Shown piece by piece: positions 5,377 through 8,180 of a stretch of 8,180 nt of DNA (positions within the stretch are counted from its first letter, which is position 1; every line of letters begins with the position of its first letter). Origin of the DNA: Lachnospiraceae bacterium. Lineage in GTDB: Bacteria; Bacillota; Clostridia; Lachnospirales; Lachnospiraceae. Location: assembly GCA_017477005.1 (NCBI GenBank), contig JAFUXY010000053.1, positions 1 through 8,180 on the forward strand, in the 5' to 3' direction. The notes below the pieces were generated by a model, which did no database searches, was not told the DNA's origin, and saw nothing but the letters and a program-made list of their open reading frames with translations. The position numbers and the translations under genes were made by a program.

Positions 5377-6033
5377 ATGTATATCCAGCTCAACAGCCAG
5401 GTACTCTATTACGAAAAAGAAGGCAGCGGACAGCCGCTTCTGCTGCTCCACGGCAATGGAGAGGATCATTCGATCTTCGACGCGCTGCTGCCCCATCTCA
5501 CCCCGCACTACACCGTGTACAGCCCGGATTCGAGGGGCTGCGGGCTCTCTTCGCCTTCCAAAGAGTACCACTACGCCGATATGGTGGAGGATATGAAAAA
5601 TCTGATCGTAGCCTTGGAGATCGGCCGTCCTTCCATCCTTGGCTTCTCGGACGGCGGGATCGTCGCCTTGCTTTTGGCCATCCGCTATCCCTCCCTGGTC
5701 CACCGCCTGATCGTCTGCGGCGCCAATCTGACCCCTAGCGGCCTGACCTTTTTCGCCCGCCGCAGCATCAAGGCCGAATACCGCAAGACCAAAAGCGAAC
5801 TGGTGAAGATGATGCTGAACGAGCCGAACATCTCCCCCGCAGAACTCGGCCAGATCCGGGCAAAAACCCTCGTCCTGGCCGGAGAAAAGGACATGGTCAA
5901 GGAAAAAGAGACCAAAAAAATCGCATCGGCGATACCCAACGCGACTCTGAAAATCGTCCCGAAAGCCGACCACGGAAGCTACATTCTCCACTGCGACTAT
6001 TTGGCGGACGATATTATTCAATTTTTGGGATAG
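5377..6033 (+). CDS. Alpha/beta hydrolase fold protein
   Basis: 218 residues, the only plus-strand gene. The hydrolase triad is complete: Ser91 in G-F-S-D-G (nucleophile elbow), Asp172 in A-G-E-K-D-M, and His199 in A-D-H-G-S. HGNGE (25-29) supplies the oxyanion-hole turn after strand 3. It is shorter than the usual 250-290 residues because the cap region between about 115 and 160 is reduced to a few charged helices (RRSIKAEYRKTKSELVKMM). There is no signal peptide, so it is cytoplasmic. The likely activity is esterase or lipase-like hydrolysis of a small substrate that I cannot name. An AAAGGA ribosome site lies 8 bases before the ATG. It is monocistronic, diverges from the cold-shock gene, and converges on the ABC importer genes with 32 bases between stops. 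No clear terminator was found in that gap. Confidence 0.92.
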   Translation: MYIQLNSQVLYYEKEGSGQPLLLLHGNGEDHSIFDALLPHLTPHYTVYSPDSRGCGLSSPSKEYHYADMVEDMKNLIVALEIGRPSILGFSDGGIVALLLAIRYPSLVHRLIVCGANLTPSGLTFFARRSIKAEYRKTKSELVKMMLNEPNISPAELGQIRAKTLVLAGEKDMVKEKETKKIASAIPNATLKIVPKADHGSYILHCDYLADDIIQFLG

Positions 6034-6065
6034 AGGAAACGGACACAGGCTCTGCGCAATGCTCT

Positions 6066-6818
6066 CTACAGCACTTTTGCGAGAAAATCCTTCAGGCGGT
6101 CGCTCTTCGGATGATCGAACACCTCAGACGGAGACCCGACCTCTACGATCTTCCCGGAATCCATGAAGACGATCCGCTCCGCCACCTCCCGGGCAAAGCC
6201 CATCTCGTGCGTCACGACCACCATGGTCATGCCCTCCTTCGCCAAGGTCTTCATGACATCCAAAACCTCGCCCACCATTTCGGGATCGAGCGCGGACGTC
6301 GGCTCATCGAAGAGCATGATATCCGGCTGCATCATCAGCGCGCGGACAATCGCAATCCTCTGCTTTTGGCCGCCGGAAAGCTGATCCGGGTACGCCTCCT
6401 CCCGATCCGAAAGGTTGACCCGCAAAAGCAGCTCCCTGGCCATCTTCACCGCTTCGTCATGCGGCGTTTTTTTCACCTTCTCCGGCGCGATCGTCATATT
6501 CCCGAGAATCGTCATATTCGGAAACAAATTGAAATGTTGAAACACCATTCCCATTTTCTGCCGGTGCTTGTTGATGTCGATTTTGGGATCGGTAATATCC
6601 ACATCCTCGACGAACACTTTGCCGTCCGTCGGCAGCTCGAGCAGGTTCAGCGAACGCAGCAGCGTAGACTTGCCGCTCCCGGAAGGACCGATGATGCAGA
6701 CCACCTCCCCGGCTTCGATCTCGAGGGAGACATCGTCTAGGGCGTGGATCGTGTGATCCTTGTAATATTTTTTCAAATGATCTACGCGGATCAAAATCCG
6801 CTGATGATTACCGCTCAT
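6066..6818 (-). CDS. Polar amino acid ABC importer, ATP-binding subunit (GlnQ/HisP type)
   Basis: 250 residues, typical for the amino acid uptake family. It hydrolyses ATP on the cytoplasmic face to drive import. Walker A is GPSGSGKST (44-52), the Q-loop is Gln94 in V-F-Q-H-F-N-L-F, the signature is LSGGQKQR (147-154), Walker B is IMLFDEP (167-173) followed by the D-loop SALD, and the H-loop His is in V-T-H-E-M (204). The Q-H-F-N-L-F-P motif is characteristic of the polar amino acid group. The start at 6818 overlaps the permease end by 11 bases, with GGAGG 10 bases upstream inside the permease gene, implying coupled translation. The transported amino acid cannot be deduced, and no solute-binding protein gene is in the window. 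Confidence 0.96.
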   Translation of the reverse strand: MSGNHQRILIRVDHLKKYYKDHTIHALDDVSLEIEAGEVVCIIGPSGSGKSTLLRSLNLLELPTDGKVFVEDVDITDPKIDINKHRQKMGMVFQHFNLFPNMTILGNMTIAPEKVKKTPHDEAVKMARELLLRVNLSDREEAYPDQLSGGQKQRIAIVRALMMQPDIMLFDEPTSALDPEMVGEVLDVMKTLAKEGMTMVVVTHEMGFAREVAERIVFMDSGKIVEVGSPSEVFDHPKSDRLKDFLAKVL

Positions 6819-7533
6819 TTCTGCGCAGCCTCCTCTCCAAACGATCGTCCAAGGCGCTAAGCCCCATTACCATGACCAGATAAATCCCCGCCACCGCCAT
6901 CAGCGGCATAAAAGCCGAGAAGGTCCGCGAGCGGATCAGATCGCCCATCTTCGTCAGATCCTCGATGCCAATGTACCCGGCCACCGAGGTCTCTTTAAGC
7001 AGCACGATGAACTCATTGAACAGCGTCGGCAGCACGTTTTTGATCACCTGCGGCACCACGACATAACGCATCGTCTGCACATAATTGAAGCCCAAAGACC
7101 GCCCTGCCTCGAACTGCCCGTTGTCGATCGACATGATGCCGCCCCGAATGATCTCCGCGACATAGGCGCCCGAATTGATCCCGAACGCGAGCATCGCCAC
7201 GCCGAGCGAATTTGTTGAGGACGCAAAAATCACCAGATAGCAGATCAAAAGCTGCACCACCATCGGCGTACCGCGGATCACGGTCAAATAGACCCTGCAG
7301 ATCAGATTGAATAGACTCAAAATGTAATATTTGGCGTTCTTGTTCCGCCGCATATCTTCTTTGTTTTTGTCAAAGGTCGAACGGATTGTCCCGACGACCA
7401 CGCCAATCGCAACGCCGATCATCAGCGCCACCGCCGTGATCTCGAGCGTGGCAATGAGCCCCTTCGCAATCATCATCCAGCGGTCGTTTTCAATAAAATT
7501 CAGCCGAAAATCTGCCGAAAACTGCTCCATCAT
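6808..7533 (-). CDS. Polar amino acid ABC importer, permease subunit (HisM/GlnP type)
   Basis: 241 residues, integral membrane subunit that pairs with the ATPase encoded next. The HisMQ landmark R-G-T-P-M-V-V-Q (87-94) and the EAA coupling motif E-A-G-R-S-L-G-F (142-149) that docks on the ATPase are both clear. Hydrophobic segments lie near residues 20-50, 68-86, 91-105, 108-130, 155-185 and 205-228. A charged segment (51-68, [13 protein letters not shown]) makes the loop before the second hydrophobic segment longer than in GlnP of model species. Two ATGs occur at 7533 and 7530; the first forms an ATGA overlap with the preceding gene's stop, and GGAGG is 10-13 bases upstream. As in other two-gene importers of this family, one permease probably forms a homodimer; that is inference. 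Confidence 0.95.
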   Translation of the reverse strand: MMEQFSADFRLNFIENDRWMMIAKGLIATLEITAVALMIGVAIGVVVGTIRSTFDKNKEDMRRNKNAKYYILSLFNLICRVYLTVIRGTPMVVQLLICYLVIFASSTNSLGVAMLAFGINSGAYVAEIIRGGIMSIDNGQFEAGRSLGFNYVQTMRYVVVPQVIKNVLPTLFNEFIVLLKETSVAGYIGIEDLTKMGDLIRSRTFSAFMPLMAVAGIYLVMVMGLSALDDRLERRLRRNER

Positions 7534-8180
7534 CCTTGTCTGGCCTCCGTAATCTCATAGCCCTGTCTGTTTTTATAAATACTGTTCGCAGGCACAACGC
7601 CTCTCACCAACGACAGCGGATAGACGTTGGTATGTGAACCAACTACACTGCCCGGATTCAAAACTGTGTTGCATCCTACTTCCACAAAGTCGCCAAGGAT
7701 CGCGCCGACCTTTTTCAGCCCCGTTTCAAGCTCCACGGCCGGTTCCGATGTCGAATCCTTGATCACCACGAGGGTCCGGTCGGATTTGATGTTCGAAGTA
7801 ATACTACCTGCCCCCATATGCGACCGATGCCCCAAAATCGAGTCTCCGACATAATTGTAATGCGGCGCCTGCACATCGTTGAAAATAATGTCGTTTTTCA
7901 GCTCCGTCGAATTGCCGATCACCGAACGCTTCCCCACGATGGCGCTGCCCCGGATAAAGGCGCAGTGCCGGATTTCGGCCTCCTCGTCTATGATCAGCGG
8001 CCCTCCGAGAAAGGCGGTCGGCGCCACCGTCGCGCTCCTGGCGACCCAGATGTCCTCACCTCTTTGTTCAAATCGTTCCGGATCCAACGTTGGCCCCACC
8101 TTCCGAATAAAATCAGAAATCTCCGGCAGCACCTCCCACGGGTAGGTCTTTCCCTCGAACAGAGGCGCCGCGATCGTCTC
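7530..8180 (-). CDS. GlmU-like hexapeptide-repeat (left-handed beta-helix) acyltransferase, 5' end cut by window
   Basis: 216 codons are visible and the reading frame is open to the right edge. A GTG at 8132 could serve as a start, but the residues before it (FEGKTYPWEVLPEI) fit the family, so the real start lies outside the window, probably 10-20 codons away. Hexapeptide-type isoleucine/valine-rich turns (for example AFIRGSAIVGKRSVIGN) form a left-handed beta-helix. APHYNYVGDSILG (105-117) aligns with the segment of the GlmU acetyltransferase domain that carries its catalytic His; His107 is in that position. The next stretch, MGAGSITSN, also matches GlmU. The N-terminal nucleotidyltransferase domain of GlmU is absent, because the whole protein is only about 225-235 residues. 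It probably acetylates a sugar or nucleotide-sugar substrate, which is not known. It overlaps the permease gene by four bases, so it is likely the first or an upstream gene in that operon. Confidence 0.88.
   Translation of the reverse strand, partial: ETIAAPLFEGKTYPWEVLPEISDFIRKVGPTLDPERFEQRGEDIWVARSATVAPTAFLGGPLIIDEEAEIRHCAFIRGSAIVGKRSVIGNSTELKNDIIFNDVQAPHYNYVGDSILGHRSHMGAGSITSNIKSDRTLVVIKDSTSEPAVELETGLKKVGAILGDFVEVGCNTVLNPGSVVGSHTNVYPLSLVRGVVPANSIYKNRQGYEITEARQG

Noticed and set aside
5308..6021. Minus-strand open frame of 237 codons
   Set aside because: It is antisense to the alpha/beta hydrolase with its full catalytic triad and would run through both divergent promoters. Its composition (Gln, His, Asp, Arg) is typical of a shadow frame.
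6058..6080. Possible small hairpin TGCT-CTCTAC-AGCA followed by TTTT after the hydrolase gene
   Set aside because: A 4-bp stem is too weak to call a terminator.
6111..6740. Plus-strand open frame of 209 codons
   Set aside because: It is antisense to the ABC ATPase, His/Arg/Leu-rich, and has no motif.

Overview
The window looks like chromosomal DNA from a low-to-mid-GC member of the Bacillota, most likely an anaerobic Clostridia. I infer this from the gene types (a DegV/FakB-type protein, a single-copy CspA-type protein, a clostridial-style GlmU-like hexapeptide protein, a transglutaminase-like lipoprotein) and from strong G-rich Shine-Dalgarno sequences. No species can be named from sequence reading alone. 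No rRNA, tRNA, insertion sequence, phage gene or CRISPR array was seen.

All genes but one lie on the minus strand. At the right, a minus-strand block enters from outside the window: a GlmU-like left-handed beta-helix protein cut by the window edge, then the permease and ATPase of a polar amino acid ABC importer. These three genes overlap each other by 4 and 11 bases. The block meets a plus-strand alpha/beta hydrolase gene (5377-6033) tail to tail, with 32 bases between them. The hydrolase and a cold-shock protein gene (5035-5238, minus) diverge from a compact region holding two back-to-back sigma-A-type promoters whose -35 boxes are only 5 bp apart.

Left of the cold-shock gene is a long co-oriented run: transglutaminase-like lipoprotein, DegV/FakB-type fatty-acid-binding protein, FolC, a J-domain protein, a 63-residue protein of unknown function, and a thioredoxin-type glutathione peroxidase. 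FolC and the J-protein gene overlap by ATGA. No clear internal terminator separates the run after the lipoprotein start, so it may be one transcript. The functions (stress RNA chaperone, lipid handling, folate glutamylation, co-chaperone, peroxide removal) suggest housekeeping and stress roles rather than one pathway.

The leftmost 337 bases hold a 49-codon ORF that resembles the N-terminus of a PAS-type signalling protein and stops inside a hairpin. They also hold a strong -10 box and Shine-Dalgarno site for a gene whose first four codons (M-A-N-Y) are at the window edge.

The most unusual structure is at 4971-5023. A hairpin plus T-tract that looks like the cold-shock gene terminator also contains the probable Shine-Dalgarno site and TTG start of the downstream lipoprotein. 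Because CspA-family proteins are known antiterminators, this may be an autoregulated junction; that link is inference.
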